From contig CM059585.1 of the NCBI GenBank assembly GCA_030407085.1, positions 91,464,501 through 91,528,500 of the forward strand: a stretch of DNA of 64,000 bases. The letters are read 5' to 3'. Under the pieces are notes generated by a model. The model made no database searches. It saw nothing but the letters and a program-made list of their open reading frames with translations, and was not told where the DNA came from. The DNA comes from Trichopria drosophilae. Taxonomy: Eukaryota; Arthropoda; Insecta; Hymenoptera; Diapriidae. Shown here piece by piece: positions 12,851 to 23,505 of the stretch. A program made the translations under genes and the position numbers. Each line of letters opens with the position of its first letter. The stretch's first letter is position 1.

Positions 12851-12900
12851 TGACCTTGACTTTGACCTTGACCATGTCCTTCAAGGTCATTTCAAGGTCA
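12851..12900. promoter_or_regulatory. four nuclear-receptor extended half-sites, left arm
   Basis: There are two copies of TGACCTTGA, then two of TCAAGGTCA, within 50 bp. The motif is the extended half-site recognised by monomeric nuclear receptors of the FTZ-F1/Hr39 and ERR groups. Binding here is inferred from the motif only. The same set recurs in inverse order at 13334-13383. Confidence 0.5.
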
Positions 12901-13333
12901 ATCTTATTTTTTTCAATAGAACCCCCTACATTTTATTGCATATTCTGATAGCTTATCTCGAGAGCTTTCCAAAACACTATAATAAAATATTTTTTAATTA
13001 AGTACTTTTTGAGTTATAAAGGTTTGAAGTTAACATCCAAAATGCATTCTTACTGAAAATATTAGGGGGATCCGATTAATGTATTTTCTTTAAACCAATT
13101 AATTGGTCTCATTATTCCGCGCACAAAAGTATTAAGGTTATGATTACTGAAAACTAAATAATATTTTACAAGATATTCTACATTTTGTGACAAAAAATTG
13201 TTAACTTCAAACCTTTATAACTCAAAAAGTACTGAATAAAAAAATATTTTATTATAGTGTTTTGGAAAGCTCTCGAGATAAGCTATAAGAATATGCAATA
13301 AATGTAGGGGGTTCTATTTAAAAAAAAAAAGAT

Positions 13334-13383
13334 TGACCTTGAAATGACCTTGAAGGACATGGTCAAGGTCAAAGTCAAGGTCA
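13334..13383. promoter_or_regulatory. four nuclear-receptor extended half-sites, right arm
   Basis: This is the inverted counterpart of the left-arm cluster, again with four exact copies. Their preservation may only reflect the youth and near-identity of the two arms. Confidence 0.5.
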
Positions 13384-14131
13384 TCATCTTACCACCCCGC
13401 TTGAAACCATACAACTTTGCTATTGGACATTTTCTCCTAAGTGCATTCTAACTGAAGATATTAGGGGGGTCCGATACTTTTCGATGACCCTGTATATTGT
13501 ATATATAAGATCATAATAATACAGACAGTAATTAGTAAAACACAGTAAACATGTAATACGCATCGAATAGTCTATTACAATACAAGTGCTTGAAGTAAGT
13601 GTTTTGCAACTTTTATTTATTAATACTTCGGCTGGCCTGTTGTCGGGGTCGAAGTTTTGAAAATGTTCATTTTCAATTTTACGTCGACTCAGGCCATAGA
13701 TCATAGTTGTAATCATTCTCAATTTTCATACATATAAGAAACACTATATTGTTGTAACACATCTATCGACGCCACTTGGACCTTAATATGATTAGACCCC
13801 CAAATATCAATATAATTTTATAATATAATTGAAAGCTGTTAGTAAACAAACGAGTCTTAAGGAATAGCCGACTCTCCACTGGATCGAAGTTTCTGAGCGA
13901 GCGAAGCGAGCGAAGCACCACGCCAACACTAGTTTTTATTATTTTTGTATACCCTTTATGCTCTACGCAGCGATATTCATTTAAACTCACGTTACCTCCA
14001 CTCTTACTTACATTTAAGCTCTTTTGTATATTTATGTATGAATTATTTTTATATGTATCTATTTTGTAACGGTTGGCCCAACAGGTTTCCCCTCAAGCCA
14101 AAAATAAATTCAAATTCAAATTCAATTCAAA

Positions 14132-15422
14132 CTAGATGCCTTCGACCCAAGTGCCTACAATTTTGGCTAAATTCGTATTGCAGTTCCCTGACGAAAGGTT
14201 AATGCTTCCGGGAATATTCCCATTTTAACACTGCCAGGAAAGAAGGCGGCAAAGGGTAGTTCTAGCATCGTTAGGTTCGAGTAGTTTTTATACATATATT
14301 GTAACAATATCTTGTTCCTTAAATAGGGTGAATATGCCAATGAATGGACGGTTAAGAATTTTTCACACTTTGATCGATTGTAACTTTTGAATTCTTTTAT
14401 GAAAATTTAATTATGATACCACATTAGAATCGTTAGACTCTGCTCTTTATGACCGTGTATTCGTTCAACCTTTGATTTTATTTAATTATTAACCTCGTCT
14501 TCATACGTTTGTAAAACAATCCGCTAAACCCCAATGAATATCCGGGTTAAATCAAATGGGACGTTTTCAGTACCAGTTTTGGATGGCTTTAAAACTTTGC
14601 TTTGATTTTACAAAATAATAAACACTGGAAGATCAATAGTACTGTAAATATTGTTTTGAATGTTCAAAGAACATAAAAATATGTATTTTGTTGCATGTTG
14701 TGCATCATACATTCATAAGAAATAGAAATATGTAGAAAATCGTCCATTCATTGGTAATCCTCCATTCATTGGCATATTCACCCTATATTAAAATTGAAAA
14801 TGAGCATTTTCAAAACTTCGACCCTGACCGCAGGTCAGCCGAAGCACTGATAAATGAGCACGTCTTGTTCACACTGATGCTTAAAAAAACGCGGTTTAGT
14901 CGAGTTTTTGACAGGACGGGTTGCAGGAAATAAATTTTTTTATACGTGGGATACTTCGGTTTCCGTTTTTTACGGCATTATCGTTGATTTTACGAAGAAA
15001 TGAATACAACCTTTTTTGTAGAGAATTCGATGTTCTATATTTTTTGTTTGAAACATTTTTTTGTGCGATTTGCATTTTTTGTTAAAAAATGGAAAAAACG
15101 TGTTTTTTTGTTAAACCGCCCCATAATCTAGTATGCATTGTCTCCAAAAACTAATCAGATCTAAGTTTGGCCAAGAGAAACCCAAATCCGTTTGTATTTT
15201 TTAAATTCGTCCTGCCAGTCGCGAGATATCGCGTATACAAAATTTTGCCCACGGACGGACGGACGGACGTACAACCTAACGGACTCCAATTTTTTTATTG
15301 ATGCTTTGGGTTCCTTAGGGCCTGAAACGTCGACATTTGATGAAAAACTATAGGGTAATTTTTTGGTGGGAACTGACCAAATTCAATACTTCGACCCAGA
15401 CCATAGGTTTGGGTCGAAGTAA
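14132..15422 (-). mobile_element. Helitron-like element, copy C (inverted, divergent)
   Basis: In minus-strand orientation it starts TTACTTCGACCCAAACC (hairpin with GGTCTGGGTCGAAGT) and ends ...CTAG, exactly like copies A and B. The body matches A/B in its first half, the GTCC tetranucleotide block (15255-15272), and the block coding-like GAAAATGAGCATTTTC (14797). The distal 190 bp next to CTAG differ from A/B. It lies inside the LINE's right target-site duplication, splitting ATTCAAA from TTAAC, so its borders are fixed at A^T with no duplication of its own. Confidence 0.7.
14326..14783. mobile_element. TA-target MITE inside copy C
   Basis: The ends GGGTGAATATGCCAATGAAT and its inverse ATTCATTGGCATATTCACCC are each bordered by TA, as in Tc1/mariner-type insertions. 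A second partial copy of CCATTCATTGG lies just inside the right end (14743-14753). There is no open frame. Removing it reconnects sequence comparable to copy B around CATATAAGAAACACTATATT. Confidence 0.8.
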
Positions 15423-16529
15423 TTAACATACTTGTTTCAAAATTCGCGGAAGTACCTTTTTTCGAAAGTCTTCAGGACACAAAAAACCTTGGTTAAACCC
15501 CCCCAAAAAATTTTATACATGAATTTTGAATAAAAAACTGTTGACAAAAAAATCAACAAAACCATCCAATTTCTTCATTTTTGCTTCGTAACTTTCTCAA
15601 AAAATTCTATGTCACGTGCTTTTAAATTTCTTGTAATTTTACGATTAAAAGAAGGTGTAATTGAATAGAAAAGGATTAGTTTTTGCTGAGTTACATTACA
15701 TTCAATATCAACGTCATTTTTAATACAAATCAGATAAAGGAAAAACATTTTCTATTTTTCGCTATATCATGCCGACAAAAAATGTGCGATTAGTGTGATA
15801 TTGAGCATTATTTTTCTTGCCTTTATGTTAAAAATAGCGTTGATATTGAATGTAATGTAACTCAGCAAAAACTAATCATTTTCTATTCAATTACACCTTA
15901 TTTTAATCGTAAAATCATAAGAAATTTAAAAGTACGTGACATAGAATTTTTTGTGAAAGTTACGAAACAAAAATGAAGAAATTGGATGGTTTTGTTGATT
16001 TTTTTGTCAACAGTTTTTTATTCAAAATTCATGTATAAAATTTTTTGGGGGGTTTAACCAAGGTTTTTTGTGTCCTGAAGACTTTCGAAAAAAGGTACTT
16101 CCACGAATTTTGAAACAAGTGTGTTAATTTGAGTATCAGAACGAATTATCGCGAATAAATTGAAAAAATCGCATTTTTCCTTTGAACATACAGCCTTCAA
16201 GCTCCGTGCGCGTCCAGTTAATAGCATTTAAAAAAAAACGCAAAAATACGTGTTCATTTTTTTTGCATATTCTACAAGAATTCGATCGAATGGAGAGAAA
16301 ATAAATTTCAAATTGATTTTTGAACCACCCTAGTGTATACGTATGCATGTACCTTCTTCCGTCATGTGCGAGCTCTGAAGTAAGGTGGTAGGCATGGCGA
16401 GGACAACATGTGCCGGAAAACATTAGAATAAGCGAAGGAAAACAATTACAATAAGAAGAGTAATTAGAATAAGGGAAGGACTTCTATACCTGAAAAATAG
16501 TTATTATTCTAAACTGAAATTCATCTTTA

Positions 16530-16931
16530 CACAGAGAAAAGTGTTTTTTACCCAGTATTAGAATTCTTATGCCCCGTAAAAGATAGTATTTTATGCATAG
16601 GGATTGCCATCTTTCTATTACCCGTTAAAAGACGAAGATATTAGATTATTCTAACCAATATGTCAGTTTATTTTAGCCTTTTCTCTTTAACTAAAAGCAA
16701 TTTTTGTTTATGGAAATTTATCTAGCAAATGAAAATATTAAAAATGCCTTCTTTTAGTCATAATAAAACATTCTTTTAAAATAAGAGAGTTTAATACAGT
16801 TTCGTATAACCTGTCAAAAACAAATGCTGAAAGACGGAGGATTTTACTAGTTATAATATTTCTTTTAAGGGCTATAATACACTTTTTAAAAGCCAAGGGA
16901 TAGTAACTGATCAAATACACTTTTCTCAGTG
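16530..16931. mobile_element. TA-target MITE, TIR CACAGAGAAAAGTG
   Basis: Left TA-CACAGAGAAAAGTG and right CACTTTTCTCAGTG-TA form short inverted ends with TA on both sides. It belongs with the CAC.GAGAAAA group also found at 3853, 20812, 38420, 44982 and 55443. It is 402 bp long and has no coding potential; the 60-codon minus-strand frame inside is incidental. Confidence 0.75.
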
Positions 16932-19823
16932 TATTTTAAAATATTTATTTCTCATTAAAAAGTTACCCATCACAAGATTACATTCTTTCTTAAAATGTTC
17001 TTTAAAAAATTAAGAACAATATATACATTTTAATATAAAAAAGAGTTTCATCTATGCAACATTAATAACATTTACATTTCCGAATGCGTGACTAGATATT
17101 TGTTCGCAGTAACTAGAGATATTAATCCTCTTACATCTTAGAGAATATTTCCTTTGTATATACAGTTGTGGTAATCCTCACTCACTCTCTACAAATACAC
17201 CGTTCTAGCATAGTTTCGTACATTTCAGAGTAATTCAATTATTAGAACCAAAATTTCAGTTACGATTTTAATATCCGTTTTTATGTATGTAATACTGGAT
17301 TTCGAAAGACTTTAATGTCAAAATACTAGAAATAATTTATTAATTTTTTTGCTTATATATTAAAATATAAACAGATATTACTTAAACTTTATTATGCGGT
17401 AAATTATCAAAAATTATCAATTTTCCGGATGTTAATCTGAAGTAACCGTTTTTGTAAAATAATTATATTTATGTTTAACGATTAGTATTAGGATTGAAAT
17501 TAAAAAATTATCCTTCCAGTCCTTTTTGCGAGAAGAAAAAAGCATCGAAAGTTGTTAATAATAACATAAACTAAATCTGCTTCCCTTGACGGTCCAAAGC
17601 TGTGCGATATTTTTTTTACATATATTGTATATCAATTATATTAAATTTATAATTTTTAGTTACAGTTGTGGTAAATAAAGGCATCGCGAAACTATTGATG
17701 CATATATTACCAATTTTAAACAGTTATTCGCAACTATGTTCTGACTATCCGAAACATGTACGTTTATGAAAATATCATTATTAAAATTTAATAAATTGGC
17801 AAAGAAAAGGAACGTGCATAATGTTGTAGTCTGAAGGAAATAAATTAATTATAGAGTCGGGTGGGGTGGTAGAACCACTTTTCGGGCTTTTATGCAATCA
17901 AATTTAGCATTTTAAATTTTTCTCAAATTGTTATGATACTGAAAGTTTAGTTCATAATATAATATAATGCCAGCATGAGTCATGCATGTCTGCATTTATC
18001 TTGTTGTCGTTATTATTTCGTTGATGGATGTGATTGAGCTTATCTGAGTATTAATTTGTCTCTTTATAGTAGTTATATTATTATCATGTGGTCAACATTA
18101 TTTTAAAATTAGGCTGAACTCCCGGTGTACGTATTATAAAACTAATATTTTATGCACAATTTAGATCGGCTACATATTTGGAAGTAATTCATGAAATGAA
18201 GAATTTTTTTAATCCAATGGGTTATCATTACAATAACCAACATATGTTGGTACCTGTGATCCTACTAAAATCCACTAAATAGAAATCTCTTTCCGTAAAA
18301 TTGCTCTCTTCAATAATGCTCCGAATTTAGTTAGGGGTAGGAATCATAGGAAAACTTACAAAATAGGTGAACTTGCGGATGTCCTGAGGATAGTAATAAG
18401 AATTCATAAAGATCTTAGAAATAATTGAATTCACTTTCCAGATGGATTTTGTTTCATCAAATTTCATCGATCTTCATTACTATAAACTGCAGATTTGCAA
18501 ATTTTTTGAAAATTTAATTAATGGACACCCAAACCATTGTCTTGTGATACGATTTCTGCTGCAAAAGTAGCGATTGCTCCTAACGGTGATAAAATTAACT
18601 AAATTGATAGAGTAGGAATCGGATGATACCAGTATACCACTGGAGTACAGAAACAAATGAAATATCGCGCTGCGTCAGAAACGACCAATTCCTGGTCCAA
18701 AAGCGTTGACTTTATTGCGCGAATGGAAGAAATTGATCGATTACAATTTTTGTGGCTACATTTTGTTCGTCTTCAAAAGTTGTCCGTCTTATTAAGTTTG
18801 TAAATCTGAAAAAAAGATTTGTCGCTCCACTCTTTATTAGTATCCTTAGAGATCCCAAAATGTAGAAAATATAAACGTTTGCTTTGGAACTAAAATACAT
18901 TAATTATATTGATTTATTAAGACTATTATAGATTATACATGGAATTGTCGTCAATTGTAAAAGTCCCAAAATATTTTTTCAGCATTAAAAAAAATGGCGG
19001 ACGTATCAAATTCAAAAAGTTGTGTATCATTGTTTATCAAAAATGTATTCTTTGTTTTATACAAGTACAATTTTAGTTTTCAAAATCTAAATTACCTCAT
19101 TATGACATGTACGTTTATTTTAAAATAAAATTAATTAAATTAACGGTTTCAGTAAACAAACAATATTTTTAATGTGCCATATTACATATTACTCGTCTAT
19201 CGGTATATATCAGAAATGAGAAGAAACAAAAATACTCAAGACGTTACATTCATCAAAATGAATGGTCACATATACAATACAAAAATTCTACGAAATTTGT
19301 TATTTCTATGTCGCACGTAAAGTAAACCATACCTAAATATTAATTTACATTGTATAATTTACAACGTGGTTTGAGTCTCTTCATGTGCACAGAACATCCT
19401 TATTCATTAATTCTCTTTCGGGTGAGTAAAACGAGGACATTTTTTTGAAGTATGAGAGTAAATCCCGTCATGAACGTTGCGTTAAAAAAAGCATTAGGAG
19501 AAACGTTATGAGGACACATATTCTACGTACAAATTTTCTTTTGCGCTTCCCCATTCTTTTAATTTATATATACTTGCAGATATAAACATGGAAAATGAAA
19601 AACTTTTTGTTTTTGTAAACTATTAAGTTTATATTGTCTTTCGTACCGTATGTAACGGAGAAAAGATAATATATTACCGAACAAGTTTTAAACTAGGAGA
19701 TATTTTCAGTAAAAATGCTATTTACTTATAACTTTTGTAGAAATCACAGGTTGATTTCACTGTCTTCGTGGAAGTACAAGGTACGAAAATTGTACTTGGA
19801 AAAACATAACAATCTAAAGTAAT
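16932..19823. other. AT-rich non-coding sequence, nothing recognised
   Basis: About 2.9 kb with no credible gene. TACAGTTGTGGTAA occurs twice (near 17162 and 17661). A TGGCGGA-type motif near 18995 belongs to the dispersed foldback family. Confidence 0.45.
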
Positions 19824-20467
19824 TGTAACGTACGTCGATGGGATCACGTCTTGCAAATCAAGTCAAACAGAACTCGTCTTGTCCTCCTCCTCAACCACCC
19901 TGTCTATACTCTACCATCTACAATGGTACTCTACTCGTGATGTAGCCCGATAAACCTTCGGACTGAATAGTGACTGATGGTAGTCCTGAGGCCGTATTTA
20001 TACGGTTTGTGACTACGTTCCCCACTCGCTAAGTACCCATTGTCCCATCAGTTCCGTTTTCCTTTCACATTATAATTTAGGCGATTTCCTAGATTCCTGA
20101 AGATAATACAATTTGTGATATATCATTCATGTACTATTGAATATATGGTCAAGCTTTCGTTGGCGGAGGGAACAAACATCCTCGCCAGGTCTCTTCAATC
20201 CTACGTTTTGGCGGAGGGAACGAACATCCCCGCCAGGTCTCGTCTATCGTACGTTGGCGGAGGGAACGAACATCCCCGCCAGGTCTCGTCTTGTCAATGT
20301 GTACGTTATTTTCGATATGGCATATTGTGCCTATTCTTTTACATTAGACTGAAATCTTATAATAATAAACTATACTTCAATATGTACTCAATACCGGCTG
20401 CATCGCCATATGCCGTGTAACAATCGCACATAATTTGGCAAACCGTAATTGGAGCCTGTCGGCGACA
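19824..20467. mobile_element. solo LTR, 644 bp, with perfect 5-bp TSD
   Basis: The segment starts TGTAACGTACGTCGATGG and ends GGAGCCTGTCGGCGACA, the TG...CA ends of an LTR. GTAAT flanks it on both sides (19819-19823 and 20468-20472). It contains a TATTTATAC box-like sequence (about 19998) and AATAATAAA near 20361, which fit the promoter and polyadenylation roles of an LTR in plus orientation. No internal retrotransposon sequence or second LTR follows, so it arose by recombination between two LTRs. The TSD length and terminal sequence fit Ty3/gypsy, but the family is not proven. The open frames at 20115-20420 and 20137-20352 are incidental. Confidence 0.85.
20156..20303 (+). repeat. three tandem hairpin repeats inside the solo LTR
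   Basis: Three units begin at 20162, 20210 and 20256 (46-48 bp apart), each with GGCGGAGGGAACRAACATC and CYCGCCAGGTCTC. Within each unit GGCGG-GG pairs with CCCCGCC (one bulged A) to form a GC-rich hairpin. Such arrays in LTRs are often enhancer or insulator-like; that role is a guess here. Confidence 0.9.
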
Positions 20468-20472
20468 GTAAT

Positions 20473-20809
20473 TAATATAATAATTTTATTTGACTATATG
20501 ACGCATTTTGTCCTATAAATTATACATTATGGGCAAGAAAATCTATAAAAACCTATGTAAGTCAATTGCAGGAGTATTCTAAAAATAAAAAGAAAGGCCT
20601 AATTTCGATCCTCTAAAAAGTTTGGTCTTCATTTTTTTTTCGTATAAACATTTTGTTAAAATAACTAGTTAATTTGTGAAGGTCATTGTTTAGATAACTT
20701 ATTTAAATACTGACTTCAGTATCGTGATATTTAAAAACGTTAAAATAATAAGACCAACTCTAAAAATATTGTATTGTAATTTCCACCTTCGTTAGGTAAT
20801 TGCTAACTG
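20473..20809. other. AT-rich spacer, nothing recognised
   Basis: There is no repeat boundary or open frame between the solo LTR and the next MITE. Confidence 0.45.
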
Positions 20810-20811
20810 TA

Positions 20812-21023
20812 CATGGAAAAAATAAGACAGTTAGAGCTACTGACTAAATAGTAGGATATAAGGCTCAGCCATCATTTTTAATTAACTCTACTATCTAAAT
20901 AATGACCTTCATAAATCATGTAGCCAAGACTACTATTTTATCAGTAACACCAACGAAAAAACGTAGTTAAATACCAGATCCTACTATTTAGATAGTAAAA
21001 GCAATTATTTCTTTTTCTCCGTG
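20812..21023. mobile_element. TA-target MITE, TIR CATGGAAAAA/CACGGAGAAA
   Basis: Left TA-CATGGAAAAAATAA and right TTCTTTTTCTCCGTG-TA are inverted ends with TA flanks. Inner inverted blocks (GACTAAATAGTAGGAT and ATCCTACTATTTAGATAGT) extend the arms. It is a 212-bp element without coding capacity, from the same group as the copy at 44982. Confidence 0.75.
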
Positions 21024-21025
21024 TA

Positions 21026-23460
21026 TCATTTATTGCTTATAAAGGGATAATGATGGTAAAAACATCTGTTAAATTCAAAATGACAGCCAGCGAATTCTCA
21101 ACTAAACATCTTACGTTCTTCGTTCGAGTGTCATTCGAATTGACTTACGATTTTAAGGTTGTTTGGCAGTCATTTTACAAAATGAAAATAAATACGTTTG
21201 ATATCTGCAATTGAAACAGCAATCGCGTTTCTACATATCACAATCAGTGGCCAAAGTACCATTTTGTTCAATTGGACCTTTTGTAAGTGTACACAATTTA
21301 CTGGTTCTTAAATGTAATGAAATTTAAAAAAATATGTAATTTTTAATGTAAATAATATTGAAAAAAAAACCTCCTTTACTGAGATTTTAATATCAGTAAA
21401 TAAAAATATCTATCGTTGCTTGAAAGTGTTCGGCATCAATTCTAACTTTTAGTTTTAGTGAAAATACGTATTTAAGGTAAGGTGCATATGAATACATTTT
21501 CTTATTCACTTTTTTAAATATGATCTTTTCACAATTAAGTGTTCTAAGTGATAAAAAGATAAGTAATCTGCGCTAAAAAATCAAAATAAAAATTATCGGA
21601 ATTGTTTTTTACCTTTTTTAATTTGACTCTGAATTAGTAAAACTATACGCTATATTTGCTACGAAATACGCAAGTATACTGATTATAAATGAACCGATCG
21701 TTTTTTACGAAGACCATTGGTATTGTGGATTTTTCACGTAGGCCTTTGATCCTGTAGAAACGCTTGCCAGTAGTATAGTATTTTTCGTGAAGAAGGCATT
21801 GCAATTTCCTCTTCAATATACGATCCAAATTGCTTAGAATAACTTAACTCGTTAAGAGTGCTATATTTGAATAAAGTGGCTCAATTTTCACTTTAGTAAG
21901 AGTGAATTATCACTCCAAATTCTTCAGTGAGTAATAAATTAGTACAGAACTTCATCTGTCGCTTTTTGAAAGTAGAATTTATGCTTTATAATTGTACGGA
22001 ATTTAATGTACTTAATTTATAGTTTTTAATAGGCATAGTATTAATAACTGTTCTAGGTCCCTGATTATGAAATTGTCATGTTACTAAATATTTAATGTGC
22101 TGCACGTGAGGAATCCAACGAAGCTTAATTATAAAATAAAATTAATCACACAACGTTTTGTCACATACAAGTCACTAATTTAAAACGCACATAAAACTAC
22201 GCGATAAATATATTATGCTACGAATTTCTCGAATTACGTGGGACGTCTGATTTCGTGCAACGAAAAATACTGACTTTAAATAAACATAACCTACATTCCA
22301 CGCATAGAAATATTTTGTTTACTCGGCGAATATTTAGCAATATTAGCAAAATATTTGTCGCATTGACGTCTAATTTTTGCGTCTTTTGCTGTTACTCCGA
22401 AAGAAAAGAGCCCTTTCTTTCTTGTAATATACAACCCTCAAATAAAGTGCAAAAATTAGTCCCGTTTTTTATATGCAGCTAATATTTCGCTTGCAAATCA
22501 ATTACTATATGTAACGAATTTCCCTATAGCGAAATATAGGAAATATACGAAAACAGTTTTTGCGTAACGGATCTACCTTTTGAATTCGTATATAAACAAA
22601 AAACAGGAAAAATATATATAAAATTTTATGAAATATAATTCTTGATGGTATATGCATTTATTTACATATCACGTGATTACTGAATTCATTCGATTGAAGG
22701 TTTTCATTGTGACTGTCCCAAATATACCTGTAACTGTCTCGTTAAATTGCATTCAGCACTTACCCCGTAAGCGCAAGCGCTCAACCTTCTCGTGATTTGC
22801 GAAGAACGAAGGCCGTCTCTCCCTCTAAAAAATTATTTCAAAACTCAGATTTACTTTTTGCCTCGGTATGACGCACGTTTCCCGGGCTCGGGACCTGGAT
22901 TCTTGTCGCCGTTTATTTTCAATGAATATGCACCGAAAAGCAGCTGAACCTATGAATGGGTCTAGTTCTTTTCATATACGTAACAGGTGTATAATAATAA
23001 TATGTAGCAAATTGTACTAAATTTAGTTTAATATTATGGGAAAACACTTATGATCAGTTATGATCACAAGGAAATGTTTCCCTGTGTACCAAAAGTGGCC
23101 TACACTGAAAAATATTCTGAAAGTGATATTATTACTTTAACTGAAAGTATGTACATCCGTTTTTCAGAATTTTATTTCAAGGGAGTTATATAAAGTAGTC
23201 CGACGATAAGGTAGGCATTTATAATAAAAAACGCAAATTGATAATGTTTGAATCAATTCTTCAAACTGGGGGTCTGTATGGGTAATTCTAAGCACTGTAT
23301 GCGGCCAATTAACGAATGCCAAAAAAAATAGCTACGAATTGAACCAGAATTATTGGAAATAGATGATTTTTATTTATTTCCAATAAACGTCGGACAATTC
23401 TTTATTAACTAGAATTACCGTTACAGAGTTCGAATTTTCAGAAATTGAGCAGCCATTTTT
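21026..23460. other. non-coding sequence with a GC-richer patch at 22735-22960
   Basis: Most of this is AT-rich and featureless. The patch at 22735-22960 (CCCCGTAAGCGCAAGCGCT ... TTTCCCGGGCTCGGGACC) stands out in composition and has no repeat signature. It may be a conserved non-coding element or an untranslated exon. No coding frame is evident. Confidence 0.35.
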
Positions 23461-23462
23461 AA

Positions 23463-23505
23463 TTACTTTGACCGAGACCTTAGGTCTGGTTTACTTTGAA
23501 TTTAT
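23463..23505 (+). repeat. Helitron-like family terminal hairpin, fragment E
   Basis: TTACTTTGACCGAGACC ... GGTCTGGTTTACTTTGAATTT is a diverged version of the terminal hairpin of copies A-D. The sequence beyond it does not match the family body, so it is a short relic or a chance match. Confidence 0.35.

Larger units (their letters stand above)
12743..13492. mobile_element. MITE with 294-bp TIRs carrying eight TCAAGGTCA sites
   Basis: The ends are CAGGGTCATCGAAAAG and its inverse CTTTTCGATGACCCTG. The arms (to 13034 and from 13200) are near-identical inverted repeats around a 165-bp core. Copy B has the intact site, so the insertion is directly visible. The target lies in a TA-rich stretch, with TATA (or TA) duplicated. 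Each arm has four exact copies of TCAAGGTCA or its inverse: 12851-12859, 12863-12871, 12881-12889, 12892-12900, 13334-13342, 13345-13353, 13363-13371 and 13375-13383. There is no coding sequence. Confidence 0.9.
11991..13932 (+). mobile_element. Helitron-like non-autonomous element, copy A
   Basis: It is inserted in the LINE 3' untranslated region between A and T without target duplication. The start is TTACTTCGACCCAGAC, a hairpin with GTCTGGACGAAGT, and the end is ...CCACGCCAACACTAG followed by T. It matches copy B (37289-38552) closely along its whole length. It differs mainly by the 750-bp MITE at 12743-13492 and an extra segment of roughly 50 bp near 13680. A tetranucleotide block (GTACGTACGTACGTCC, 12141) sits about 150 bp in. 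The A^T target and CTAG end are Helitron hallmarks. The 5' TT instead of TC and a hairpin at the 5' side are not canonical. No Rep/helicase coding is present. Confidence 0.7.
11430..14131 (+). mobile_element. 5'-truncated LINE, interrupted by copy A
   Basis: The segment starts abruptly within a reverse transcriptase C-terminal coding region (11430-11840). It resumes after copy A at 13933 with a 3' untranslated region, and ends in a tail of AAATTC-type repeats (14104-14131). A 12-bp direct repeat ATTCAAATTAAC flanks it. The left copy is 11418-11429. The right copy is split by copy C into ATTCAAA (14125-14131) and TTAAC (15423-15427). Part of the right copy may overlap the tail repeats, but TTAAC lies beyond them. 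This is a normal target-primed insertion into the hAT arm. Confidence 0.75.
10703..16332. mobile_element. hAT-like foldback element, carrying nested insertions
   Basis: The ends are TAGGGTGGTTCAAAAA (10703) and its inverse ending CCACCCTA (16332). The flanks GTGTATAT (10695-10702) and GTGTATAC (16333-16340) match at 7 of 8 positions, an 8-bp target duplication typical of hAT elements. The original element is a long palindrome. Its left arm survives as 10703-10872, 11388-11429 and 15428 to about 15735, and its right arm is about 15831-16332. Joining the left pieces restores the inverse of the right arm, so the gaps 10873-11387 and 11430-15427 are later insertions. There is no transposase, so it is non-autonomous. 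Confidence 0.8.

Noticed and set aside
13420..13722. Conserved peptide (ENEHFQNFDPD) shared by frames in copies A, B and C
   Set aside because: The DNA itself is nearly identical among the copies, the frames have different starts and ends, and one runs into the MITE. There is no sign of coding constraint.
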